The position numbers were made by a program, and so were the translations under genes. From positions 1 to 24,730 of the IMG/VR virus record IMGVR_UViG_3300031825_000065: a DNA stretch of 24,730 nucleotides, one strand, 5' to 3'. Shown piece after piece: positions 1 through 4,924 of the stretch; within the stretch, counting starts at the first letter, position 1, and each line of letters starts with the position of its first letter. Under the pieces are notes generated by a model. It was not told where the DNA came from and did no database searches. It was given only the letters and a program-made list of their open reading frames with translations. The DNA comes from a virus.

Positions 1-129
1 ATCCTTGACGCACTTCACGGGACCGTTCTCAAAATCGACGCCGCCAGAACCAGTGATTTCGCCATCATCGACAAATCCAGATCCACCGCATCGCTCACAC
101 GCCACCGGCTCGATGCCACCCTCGTTCAT
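1..129 (-). CDS. Small zinc-motif protein, N-terminal part (cut by window edge)
   Basis: This leftward reading frame starts with ATG at 129 and is open to the window edge, giving 43 visible residues. A GGAG ribosome site lies 7 bases before the ATG. The residues include CERCGGSGF at 11-19 and a second cysteine near residue 40 (VKCVKD), which resembles the CxxC-GxG repeats of DnaJ-like or zinc-ribbon knuckles. I infer a small zinc-binding phage protein. It is divergent from the rightward promoter at 217-244. The family cannot be named because the C-terminus is missing. Confidence 0.6.
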   Translation of the reverse strand, partial: MNEGGIEPVACERCGGSGFVDDGEITGSGGVDFENGPVKCVKD

Positions 130-216
130 CACATTTCTCCGCAGGTTCGACCATCGCTCGCCCTCCACGAAATGAATGATAGTCGATGAATCTGAGAGTG
201 CAAGGACTTTTTCGCC

Positions 217-244
217 TTGACGGCGCGAAAGTTTGTGCTATGCT
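217..244 (+). promoter_or_regulatory. Sigma70-type promoter with extended -10
   Basis: TTGACG (217-222) is followed by a 16-base spacer and TATGCT (239-244). TG stands one base before the -10, as in an extended -10 element. It faces the structured stretch at about 250-505 and the small-gene run from 562. The predicted start of transcription is near 251. This is seen from sequence only; the hexamers each match the consensus at four to five positions. Confidence 0.5.
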
Positions 245-255
245 TCATCTCAAGC

Positions 256-414
256 AGGGCAGAGGGTGATGAAAACACCGACCACAAGCGGGGTCCTAAT
301 CACATGTCAGCCTGCCTTGCCCTAGACTAGTTTCATGGTGGTCCGCTGGCAACTCGTACACTTTTTCCCCTGATCGTGTGCATTAGCCGTGACTGTCCCG
401 TCCGGGCGGGCCAC
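256..414 (+). ncRNA. Structured untranslated leader with two stem-closed modules
   Basis: No convincing gene is seen between 130 and 561. Just after the promoter, AGGGCAG (256-262) can pair with TTGCCCT (317-323), closing a 68-base module with an inner GGTG/CACC hairpin. GTGGTCC (338-344) can pair with GGGCCAC (408-414), closing a 77-base module with an inner GTACAC/GTGTGC stem. Each closing stem has 7 pairs including one G-U. The modules are separated by copies of ACTAGTTTCAT. Neither has a T-arm, so I do not call them tRNAs. A structured RNA leader is an inference; no known family is recognised. Confidence 0.3.
326..336 (+). repeat. ACTAGTTTCAT spacer repeat, copy 1
   Basis: This is an exact 11-base match to 421-431. 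It begins 3 bases after the first stem-closed module and ends 1 base before the second. Confidence 0.6.
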
Positions 415-420
415 TCTGCA

Positions 421-431
421 ACTAGTTTCAT
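421..431 (+). repeat. ACTAGTTTCAT spacer repeat, copy 2
   Basis: This is an exact 11-base match to 326-336. It ends 1 base before the acceptor stem of the tRNA-like element at 433-501, so both copies stand in the same position relative to a following stem-closed module. Confidence 0.6.
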
Positions 432-432
432 A

Positions 433-501
433 TGCCTCTTCTTATGGAGGAAAGCCCGCATAGCGGGTAAAGGGTGTGTTCGATTCCACCAGAGGCAGCC
501 A
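433..501 (+). tRNA. tRNA-like element with shrunken anticodon arm, encoded CCA
   Basis: The acceptor stem is perfect over 7 pairs: TGCCTCT (433-439) with AGAGGCA (491-497), then discriminator G498 and CCA (499-501). The T-arm at 473-490 reads GGTG-T-G-TTCGATT-C-CACC: a textbook arm with canonical TTCGATT loop and one bulged T at 477. A D-like arm pairs CTT (441-443) with AAG (452-454) around a GG-containing loop. The remaining hairpin pairs CCCGC (455-459) with GCGGG (463-467) around only ATA, so there is no standard 7-base anticodon loop. A 7-base loop would need the register GCATAGC and lack U33. I infer a decayed tRNA or a tRNA mimic, unlikely to decode. Confidence 0.45.
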
Positions 502-561
502 ATCAATGGGGGCACCCTTGCCATATATGAGTGGACTCGTTCATGGATGGAAGATCCTTGG

Positions 562-705
562 ATGCCCCCGCCTAACGTACTTGTATATACAGGTACGTTT
601 TTTTTCGCCCTAGCAATGGGCTGGCTAGGGAGGAAGCGGGATTATCTACGCGGCGAACCTAGCGAGAGTGCAAGCCGGGACTACAGCACAAAGGGTACAG
701 CGTGA
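562..705 (+). CDS. Small single-pass membrane protein, 47 aa
   Basis: The ATG at 562 is preceded by GGAAG with 8-base spacing; longer upstream starts (GTG 376, ATG 547) lack a good site and would read through the tRNA-like element. The product starts MPPP and has one hydrophobic segment (about residues 5-23, VLVYTGTFFFALAMGWLG), followed by RKR and a polar tail. This predicts one membrane helix with the positive tail in the cytoplasm. The last bases overlap a possible GTG start at 702. No family is recognised. A membrane role such as a small lysis or exclusion factor is only speculation. Confidence 0.5.
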   Translation: MPPPNVLVYTGTFFFALAMGWLGRKRDYLRGEPSESASRDYSTKGTA

Positions 706-812
706 ATATCAAGCCCGTAGGCGTTTCGTCACATGAAACCAATTTGATATTGTCCAAGCGGATGGTGACCCGTCTTGGATGCCCAAAGCGACCGACCGAC
801 CGACGGGCTTAG
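702..812 (+). CDS. Possible 36-aa basic peptide
   Basis: GTG at 702 overlaps the TGA of the preceding gene by 4 bases (GTGA), the junction style used throughout this genome. AAGGG lies 6 bases upstream. The frame ends at TAG 810-812 and encodes a basic peptide ending KRPTDRRA. It resembles nothing known. The short length and non-ATG start make it doubtful; the coupled start is the main support. Confidence 0.25.
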   Translation: MNIKPVGVSSHETNLILSKRMVTRLGCPKRPTDRRA

Positions 813-827
813 TCGAAAGGGTAAAGC

Positions 828-859
828 TGCCTAGGTTCAGTTTTTACTGCGCCTAGGCA
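828..859 (+). other. Long two-part stem-loop
   Basis: TGCCTAGG (828-835) pairs with CCTAGGCA (852-859). After a small internal loop, CAGT (838-841) pairs with ACTG (846-849) around TTTT. The 12 pairs make a strong hairpin between the micro-ORF at 812 and the gene at 914. No T-run follows on either strand, only a pyrimidine-rich stretch, so it is not a classical terminator. It could be an RNA stability or processing element, or a protein-binding palindrome. Confidence 0.45.
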
Positions 860-913
860 CAGCATTGCCCTTCTCTCTCCCTCCCTCTAAGCTTATAGCC
901 TTTAAACCCTAAT

Positions 914-1138
914 ATGTTGCAATTGGATCTTGACTTTACCCACCCACGAGATGTTGTAATCTCTTCGGTTTCTTTCGATTCCGAACATACCTATAGGAGA
1001 AGGAAATGGGTTGACGAGAATGGCTCATATGCCTATCACACAGGCCCTACCTTTTCCGGGAAAAGTGTTAAAGTGCATGAAGTTGCTCCTTGGGAAGAAC
1101 TACCATGCTCTCCGATTCCGCCATCCAAGCATTGCTAG
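914..1138 (+). CDS. Hypothetical protein, 74 aa
   Basis: This ATG-started frame begins the dense run of small rightward genes. No clear Shine-Dalgarno site precedes it, so the start is uncertain. The product is charged in its first half (MLQLDLDF, then RRRKWVDENGSYAYHTG) and ends in a proline/cysteine-rich tail that overlaps the next gene by 34 bases. No domain is recognised. The position fits small accessory or early phage genes. Confidence 0.5.
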   Translation: MLQLDLDFTHPRDVVISSVSFDSEHTYRRRKWVDENGSYAYHTGPTFSGKSVKVHEVAPWEELPCSPIPPSKHC

Positions 1139-1299
1139 TGCAACTCAATGAGCCATATAGTTGCTACCGGCATGCCGACGACACGCAGCGAATGCGAAGG
1201 GCGGCGGAAGTCATTGAAACCTTGATTTCCCACAACCATGCACTACACTTGCAACTGGAAGCATTTCGCTCCGAACTGAACAAAAGGGGAACATTATGA
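1105..1299 (+). CDS. Hypothetical helical protein, 64 aa
   Basis: I chose ATG 1105 over the upstream TTG 1090 because GGGAAG lies 7 bases before it. The sequence is predicted largely helical (QALLVQLNEPYSCYRHADD at the start, then EVIETLISHNHALHLQLEAF), ending in a heptad-like stretch suggestive of a short coiled coil. Its TGA overlaps the next ATG (ATGA), indicating translational coupling. Proteins of this size and helix content are common in phage early regions. I recognise no family. Confidence 0.6.
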   Translation: MLSDSAIQALLVQLNEPYSCYRHADDTQRMRRAAEVIETLISHNHALHLQLEAFRSELNKRGTL

Positions 1300-1514
1300 T
1301 GCAACAAGACCATGCCGATATCCAAGCGGCGTTGGCAACGATGATTGTTGATCGCCTGCCTAACTGCGGATTCATCCTGTTGACGGTGGATATCTTGGGC
1401 AACTTCAACATTGAGATGTCTTCCAATATTGCCAATGAGGAATTTGCTCGTGGCCTTATGCAGGAAGCATCTGAGCACTACACCTTATCCGATGCAAAAA
1501 CCACACCTCTATAA
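1296..1514 (+). CDS. Hypothetical protein, 72 aa
   Basis: It starts at the ATGATG immediately after AGGGGA (5-base spacing) and overlaps the preceding stop by 4 bases. The product has a hydrophobic core strand pair (CGFILLTVDILGNFNIEMSSN) followed by an amphipathic helix (EEFARGLMQEASEHY). That pattern suggests a small alpha/beta fold. No catalytic or metal motif is visible. It lies in the coupled small-gene run. Confidence 0.6.
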   Translation: MMQQDHADIQAALATMIVDRLPNCGFILLTVDILGNFNIEMSSNIANEEFARGLMQEASEHYTLSDAKTTPL

Positions 1515-1686
1515 ATGTTACGGTTCGTGGTGGTTGAAGATTCCAGACTTCACCACGGTTCATTTTACCTCCATGAACGCGGCATTGAACTACGCCTACG
1601 TTTACTCTCTAAAAACAGGATATGGTATCGATGAAACACGCGCACGCCTTCATGCTGGGCCATCACACGAAGGAATGGACGAATGA
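1492..1686 (+). CDS. Hypothetical protein, 64 aa
   Basis: ATG 1492 overlaps the previous gene by 23 bases. No strong ribosome site is visible, and in-frame alternatives exist at 1411 and 1435. The product begins MQKPHLYKCYGSWWLK and contains aromatic-rich strands (WWLKIPDFTTVHF), then a helix (AALNYAYVYSL). I infer a small compact phage protein of unknown function. The start choice is the main uncertainty. Confidence 0.5.
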   Translation: MQKPHLYKCYGSWWLKIPDFTTVHFTSMNAALNYAYVYSLKTGYGIDETRARLHAGPSHEGMDE

Positions 1687-1687
1687 T

Positions 1688-1813
1688 ATGAACATGCTCG
1701 AAGAGTTACTTGGATTCGACCCCTTGGAAGAGCCTTATTCGCCTTATACACATGCGATGGCACATTTCCACGTGGATTTGATTGATGACGTTTGGGTGGG
1801 ACAAATCAAATGA
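1688..1813 (+). CDS. Hypothetical acidic peptide, 41 aa
   Basis: ATG 1688 lies 1 base after the preceding stop and the frame ends with a TGA that overlaps the next ATG at 1810. The product is acidic and aromatic (MLEELLGFDPLEEPYSPY, later DLIDDVWVG). The frame begins further upstream at 1622, but that part overlaps the previous gene. No domain is recognised. Coupling on both sides supports it as real. Confidence 0.45.
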   Translation: MNMLEELLGFDPLEEPYSPYTHAMAHFHVDLIDDVWVGQIK

Positions 1814-2091
1814 ACGATGAAATAGACACCGTATATGATGATGATCGCGATGGTATCTCAGAACAATTGGGGGATATCGATGTTCTCGTTTCTTGTGCAC
1901 ACGAGGATCAATATGAAATGAAGGTGGAGATGTATTTCCGCCTCCCCGTCCTTTCTTCTTGTATTGAACGATCTGAGTTCATCCAGAAGCATGCGAAGGC
2001 GATGTTTCGTGCGATGAGTGATGAGATACATGTTTATGAATCTCTGGAAGACCATATCAATGGATGGTCTATTCCACCCAATTCTCATTAG
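1810..2091 (+). CDS. Hypothetical acidic protein, 93 aa
   Basis: ATG 1810 overlaps the previous TGA (ATGA) and is preceded by a GGTGGGA ribosome site 8 bases upstream. The N-terminal 25 residues are strongly acidic (DEIDTVYDDDRDG). A central strand region (YEMKVEMYFRLPVL) precedes a helix (SEFIQKHAKAMFRAMSDEI). It may be a small alpha/beta regulator, but no named family is recognised. Confidence 0.6.
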   Translation: MNDEIDTVYDDDRDGISEQLGDIDVLVSCAHEDQYEMKVEMYFRLPVLSSCIERSEFIQKHAKAMFRAMSDEIHVYESLEDHINGWSIPPNSH

Positions 2092-2093
2092 CC

Positions 2094-2330
2094 ATGAGCG
2101 CGCCAAAGAGAAAGAACGGCGCGCTACTGAAAGATATCGTCCGGGGATGCACATCAAAGGTACGTTACCCGGATCAGATCACGGCACGCGCCGCAGGTAT
2201 CTATTTGTCGGAGATGCATCATCATGCGTTGTATCTCTATCCCTGTAAATACTGCAAAGGCTGGCATCTGACGCGGCATGAGAACCGCATGAGCGCCAAA
2301 GCAGATGCAGATAGATGGATCAAGTTATGA
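2094..2330 (+). CDS. Small zinc-binding protein with CxxC-WHLT-H motif, 78 aa
   Basis: ATG 2094 starts 2 bases after the previous stop. The earlier in-frame ATG (2064) would overlap the neighbour. The first third is basic (MSAPKRKNGALLKD), and the C-terminal half carries CKYCKGWHLTRH, a C-x2-C-x2-WHLT-x-H pattern typical of short phage zinc-ribbon proteins. I infer zinc binding and possibly nucleic-acid binding; the biological role is unknown. Its TGA overlaps the next possible ATG at 2327. Confidence 0.65.
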   Translation: MSAPKRKNGALLKDIVRGCTSKVRYPDQITARAAGIYLSEMHHHALYLYPCKYCKGWHLTRHENRMSAKADADRWIKL

Positions 2331-2686
2331 CTTATTGTTGGTATTGTCCCCACGCACAGGGATGTGATATTTTTTGCAAGTTAGAGTCTACGCAACCCCC
2401 TTCACCTTTTCAAATGAACGAAGACCACCAATCCCCAACATACCTAGCATTAATTCCCATAGATTTTGATCTAAGCCGGGCATTGGGGGAATTGGGTGTC
2501 CTACTATGGCCATGCACCACGCTAATAGTGGGCGTAAAAGGTATTGATAAGCCATTGCTCCTACACATACCCACCCTACAGCCGGACGCCATCCAGCCAC
2601 AAACATTGAGGTCGATGCTGCCTCGGCTGTGTTCACCTGAATTTGCCCAAGTTGTAGCGCGAATTGATTTGCCATCTCCACTTTAA
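2327..2686 (+). CDS. Possible cysteine-rich small protein, antisense-overlapping the holin gene
   Basis: ATG 2327 overlaps the preceding TGA (ATGA coupling). The first residues, MTYCWYCPHAQGCDIFCK, carry four cysteines and look gene-like. From about 2388 the frame runs antisense through the 3' three quarters of the leftward holin gene, so the rest of the 119 residues is probably not selected as protein. Either a short gene has lost its stop, or it is a fortuitous frame. If it is real, the two genes overlap tail to tail by about 300 bases. Confidence 0.3.
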   Translation: MTYCWYCPHAQGCDIFCKLESTQPPSPFQMNEDHQSPTYLALIPIDFDLSRALGELGVLLWPCTTLIVGVKGIDKPLLLHIPTLQPDAIQPQTLRSMLPRLCSPEFAQVVARIDLPSPL

Positions 2687-2789
2687 GTAGATCAAGCTTG
2701 GCTGCATCCTGTTGGGTGTGGTCAGGCCAAATCTTGTTGATGATGGTACTGGCAAGATCAAGCCCGGCAGTGATGGGATCGAGTGGCAT
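2388..2789 (-). CDS. Holin of the three-helix GTA/HP1-like type
   Basis: Residues 50-73 contain the signature of this holin family: an N-TAEAAS region followed by FVAGWRPAVGW. Hydrophobic segments at about 70-92 and 108-124, with a shorter one between, fit three membrane helices; the length (133 aa) is usual. Holins form the inner-membrane lesion that releases or activates the endolysin. I prefer ATG 2789, because AGGAG stands 6 bases before it; the adjacent in-frame ATG 2792 is only 3 bases from it. It is the last gene of the leftward operon. No endolysin is recognised beside it. Confidence 0.8.
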   Translation of the reverse strand: MPLDPITAGLDLASTIINKIWPDHTQQDAAKLDLLKVEMANQFALQLGQIQVNTAEAASTSMFVAGWRPAVGWVCVGAMAYQYLLRPLLAWCMAIVGHPIPPMPGLDQNLWELMLGMLGIGGLRSFEKVKGVA

Positions 2790-2815
2790 CATATGCTCCT
2801 TGTATGGTGCACATT

Positions 2816-3079
2816 CTACTCCTGCGATTTGAGGAACGATTCAACTGCTTTGATGCTATCATGGGTAATAAGGGAGTGCCCGCAGATGGGGCACCTTTTG
2901 CCCGTTTTCTTCTTGTTTCTATTTAGAGCGGAATGTATGCCTGCTGGGTGACATCCGACACGACGAGCGGCTTCGGTAATTGTCATCGTTGGATCTTTGA
3001 CAAGAAGAGCAAGCGCCTTCTGACGCTTGCTTTCTAAATTGATGTGCCGGCCACGTGGTAGCGGCGGCTTTGGCGGCAT
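2816..3079 (-). CDS. Helix-turn-helix protein with C-terminal zinc knuckle, 87 aa
   Basis: The product starts with a basic, proline-rich arm (MPPKPPLPRGRH). Residues 31-56 read like a helix-turn-helix (TMTITEAARRVGCHP, then GIHSALNRNKKK). A CPICGH knuckle follows near residue 63. Short HTH plus zinc proteins act as DNA-binding regulators or resemble resolvase/terminase HTH domains. It starts 2 bases after the upstream stop, so it is co-transcribed with the 117-aa gene and lies just ahead of the holin. A regulatory role in late or lysis expression is inference. Confidence 0.6.
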   Translation of the reverse strand: MPPKPPLPRGRHINLESKRQKALALLVKDPTMTITEAARRVGCHPAGIHSALNRNKKKTGKRCPICGHSLITHDSIKAVESFLKSQE

Positions 3080-3081
3080 GA

Positions 3082-3435
3082 TTAGTCTTGCGGTATCAAA
3101 TGATCAAACGGCCATGCCGCTTGCGTCATGGGTTTAACATCATTCTTGAATGTTCTAATAACCCCATGTGATGGTTGTGGTTCTTCATGCACTTCAACCA
3201 CATTACCCGGTTTTTCCCACAACTGGCGCGTTAGTTTTATGCAACCAACTTCCCGCAGCCTACGCCAGCACTCACGCTCACGATGGAATGCACTGAGTTC
3301 AAATCCTTGGAGCGCTTTTCCCCAATTGTAGATACACCACATACAAAGTGATGGGTCATACCTCACGATCATCTTTCCATGAGGGTATTCTTTGAGATGC
3401 GAAACAAGCTTCTTGCTGTACTTCGTGGTGTACAT
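3082..3435 (-). CDS. Hypothetical protein, 117 aa
   Basis: ATG 3435 has AGGA 7 bases upstream. The product is rich in aromatic residues (MWCIYNWGKALQGFEL) and has a charged helix (FHRERECWRRLREVG). No catalytic motif is recognisable. It starts 1 base after the stop of the 24-aa micro-gene and is followed 2 bases later by the HTH gene, so translation of all three is likely linked. Confidence 0.6.
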   Translation of the reverse strand: MYTTKYSKKLVSHLKEYPHGKMIVRYDPSLCMWCIYNWGKALQGFELSAFHRERECWRRLREVGCIKLTRQLWEKPGNVVEVHEEPQPSHGVIRTFKNDVKPMTQAAWPFDHLIPQD

Positions 3436-3436
3436 A

Positions 3437-3511
3437 TCATGTTCCTTGGATACAAATGGTAGTAATTGCTGCCATGACGGCCAAAAATAGCATAAACAGG
3501 AAGTAAATCAT
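3437..3511 (-). CDS. 24-aa hydrophobic micro-protein
   Basis: ATG 3511 is preceded by TAAGGA with 9-base spacing. The frame ends at TGA 3437-3439, 1 base before the start codon of the next gene. The product, MIYFLFMLFLAVMAAITTIC plus four residues, is almost entirely a membrane helix. It is too short to be proven from sequence alone, but the good ribosome site, ideal hydrophobic composition and tight spacing support it. It may be a membrane micro-protein linked to the downstream holin, or a leader peptide for the 117-aa gene. Confidence 0.45.
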   Translation of the reverse strand: MIYFLFMLFLAVMAAITTICIQGT

Positions 3512-3553
3512 CGTAGCAATTCCTTATAAAAGCAAGTTGGTAGGAAATTTTGG

Positions 3554-3622
3554 CCCCTCTAAAGGGGGTAGCCTAAGAAGTATAGGTGATCAGATGGATT
3601 TTGTGCAAGGCGCTTGCGCGCC
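3554..3622 (-). other. Two stem-loops in the leftward transcript
   Basis: Read on the minus strand, GGCGC-GCAA-GCGCC (3609-3622) is a 5-pair stem closed by a GNRA-type tetraloop. CCCC (3564-3567) pairs with GGGG (3554-3557) around six bases. They lie between the 20-aa and 24-aa micro-genes. No T-run follows, so they look like RNA stability, processing or translation-control elements rather than terminators. No other gene is seen in 3512-3635. Confidence 0.45.
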
Positions 3623-3635
3623 CCGCATGTGCAGT

Positions 3636-3698
3636 CTAATCGTCCTCATCAAAAATGATGACGAAGAGTAACAAAGTGGCAACTGACAATAATAGCAT
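3636..3698 (-). CDS. 20-aa hydrophobic micro-protein
   Basis: ATG 3698 to TAG 3636-3638 encodes 20 residues. A hydrophobic stretch (MLLLSVATLLLFVIIF) is followed by DEDD, the pattern of a tiny membrane peptide with an acidic end. A GGGGA ribosome-site candidate lies 7 bases upstream, inside the 3' arm of the hairpin at 3707-3722. It follows the DUF932 gene in the leftward operon. Length alone gives little statistical support; composition and context are the evidence. Confidence 0.4.
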   Translation of the reverse strand: MLLLSVATLLLFVIIFDEDD

Positions 3699-3706
3699 GG
3701 CGCTAT

Positions 3707-3722
3707 CCCCGCTTTCGCGGGG
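3707..3722 (-). other. GNRA stem-loop overlapping a ribosome site
   Basis: On the minus strand CCCCGC-GAAA-GCGGGG is a perfect 6-pair stem with a GAAA tetraloop. It begins 8 bases after the DUF932 stop and its 3' arm contains the GGGG of the ribosome site for the 20-aa micro-gene. There is no following T-run on the minus strand. It may stabilise the DUF932 message or mask the micro-gene start. Confidence 0.5.
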
Positions 3723-3730
3723 ACTCCGTT

Positions 3731-4714
3731 TTAGAGTGAGGTCATAATAGCCAGCGCCTTGTTCTTGAGATCCTCGCCGGGGCCAAACCATGCTGAGTTA
3801 AGGCGGTTGTCGATGCTGGTAGCCCTTGCTTCATGGTCTACGTACTCTGTTACCGCATTCAGGAAGCCCCAGCCCGTACCGGCTACGCCCGTAATGTTAG
3901 AGCCTTGCCCGCCACCGTCGAACATGGAAAGGATCGACTTGAAAGCGCGTGAGTTGCTGATCTTGTCGATTGTCTCAAGATTCACTTCTGCATCCACTGG
4001 CTTGAGCAATTCAAACGCTAGACGTTCTGCGCGTGCCGCGCTGATTTGCTTGTCCGATAGCCGTTTCATGTTCTCTGCGAACCGGTTAAACTCAGTGTGC
4101 ACCAGCCCAAGCTTTGATTTCATTGACTCGGGATTGAACGTGGTCTTGTGTGATACCTTGTGCTGGCCGGATTCGCCTAGTGACATGGAAAGTGTGTTAT
4201 TACACACAACACGCACCGTAGTGAATTTGCCCATTGTGGCGAGCGTGCCATCGGCACCAGTGCACAGGAGTAAATATCCACCGATCTTGTCTCCCGGAAC
4301 CACCTCGCAGTCATCGCCGATGTTGGCAAGCGCCCAAAAGCGACGACCACCGAAGAGCGTTCCCGCCGTTTCGACTGCGAATCCAGCGCCTTGTGTCAAG
4401 TCACGGAAGAATTCGAGCACATCATGGGGTTGGACAACCTTGAATCCATCCCCTACTGTGCCAAGTGGCGCAAACGTATCAGACCGATAAAGTACCTTTT
4501 TGTCCGCTACCTTGCCGCGCACTTTCATGTTGTTGGCTTTGTAGCTGAATTCCACTGGCGCTTCCTGAATTGTCCAATCCATACCAGCGGATACCATCCA
4601 TTCTTCGATGGTTGCCCCCTTCTGGACCTTTTGTCCCAGACCATGCCATGGGGTTTCCCCCAAGTAGGCCATTTCCACGAAACCATTGTTACGTTCTGTC
4701 AATTGATGTGCCAT
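3731..4714 (-). CDS. DUF932 / phage-plasmid-like protein, 327 aa
   Basis: The N-terminus (about residues 14-30, EMAYLGETPWHGLGQ) and the following ATIEEWMVSAGMDW, LYRSDTFAPLGTVGDGF and VVQPHDVLEFF motifs mark the DUF932 (TIGR03299-like) family of plasmids and phages. The 327-aa length is usual. Its biochemical role is not established; such proteins are often found with replication and conjugation genes. The start is supported by GGGGAAAG 6-7 bases upstream. It lies between a 39-aa membrane peptide gene and a GNRA hairpin in the leftward operon. The family's plasmid association is worth noting beside the two parS-like sites. Confidence 0.85.
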   Translation of the reverse strand: MAHQLTERNNGFVEMAYLGETPWHGLGQKVQKGATIEEWMVSAGMDWTIQEAPVEFSYKANNMKVRGKVADKKVLYRSDTFAPLGTVGDGFKVVQPHDVLEFFRDLTQGAGFAVETAGTLFGGRRFWALANIGDDCEVVPGDKIGGYLLLCTGADGTLATMGKFTTVRVVCNNTLSMSLGESGQHKVSHKTTFNPESMKSKLGLVHTEFNRFAENMKRLSDKQISAARAERLAFELLKPVDAEVNLETIDKISNSRAFKSILSMFDGGGQGSNITGVAGTGWGFLNAVTEYVDHEARATSIDNRLNSAWFGPGEDLKNKALAIMTSL

Positions 4715-4726
4715 GATAGCTTTCCC

Positions 4727-4846
4727 CTAAAATGCTTGATGGACTACATTAGAAACCCATGTTTGCACCCATGGCTTGTCATAATTGCGACAAACCCAAA
4801 TCAAGAGTGCGAGCATGGATACGACAAAAAAGAGACGGTCTTTCAT
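4727..4846 (-). CDS. 39-aa single-pass membrane peptide
   Basis: ATG 4846 is preceded by GGGGG 4 bases upstream and the frame ends at TAG 4727-4729, whose G is followed by the ribosome site of the DUF932 gene. The product starts MKDRLFFVVSMLALLIWVC, a basic N-terminus plus one membrane helix, followed by a polar, tryptophan-containing tail. The tight spacing suggests translational linkage to DUF932. No family is recognised. The start codon lies 10 bases from the parS-like site at 4856-4871. Confidence 0.55.
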   Translation of the reverse strand: MKDRLFFVVSMLALLIWVCRNYDKPWVQTWVSNVVHQAF

Positions 4847-4855
4847 GATGCCCCC

Positions 4856-4871
4856 TGTTTCACGTGAAACA
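4856..4871. promoter_or_regulatory. parS: parS-type centromere site 1 (perfect palindrome)
   Basis: TGTTTCACGTGAAACA is a perfect 16-bp palindrome and an exact match to the conserved chromosomal parS consensus TGTTNCACGTGAAACA, bound by ParB of most bacterial phyla. It lies in the gap between the clamp gene and the 39-aa gene. With 15 fixed positions, about 2 x 10^-5 matches are expected by chance in a window this size. ParB binding is inferred; no parB gene is present here. Confidence 0.75.
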
Positions 4872-4873
4872 CT

Positions 4874-4910
4874 TCGTGCAAAAGTGCACGAGATAGGCGC
4901 TCAGCCTATC
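4874..4910 (-). other. Two adjacent perfect inverted repeats beside parS site 1
   Basis: TCGTGC (4874-4879) pairs with GCACGA (4886-4891), and GATAGGC (4892-4898) pairs with GCCTATC (4904-4910). The two stems abut each other, follow the stop of the leftward clamp gene by 14 bases and precede parS site 1. No T-run follows. They may end or process the clamp message, or form part of a partition complex. Confidence 0.5.
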
Positions 4911-4924
4911 CCTTGCATTTTCAG

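Noticed and set aside
338-414. Second tRNA in the leader
   Set aside because: A 7-pair closing stem and 77-base span are tRNA-like, but there is no TTC T-loop and no proper 3' end, so only a structured module is claimed. The module at 256-323 fails for the same reason.
376-561. N-terminal extension of the 47-aa membrane protein
   Set aside because: The GTG-started frame runs through the tRNA-like element and lacks a ribosome site. ATG 562 has a good site.
1769-1774. CACGTG core as a third parS-like site
   Set aside because: The flanks (ATTTC and GATTT) do not match the parS arms. It is inside a coding frame. The CACGTG cores at 3052-3057 and 12505-12510 fail for the same reason.
3759-4490. 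243-aa rightward frame
   Set aside because: It is antisense to the well-supported DUF932 gene, and its serine/proline-rich composition reflects that gene's codons.
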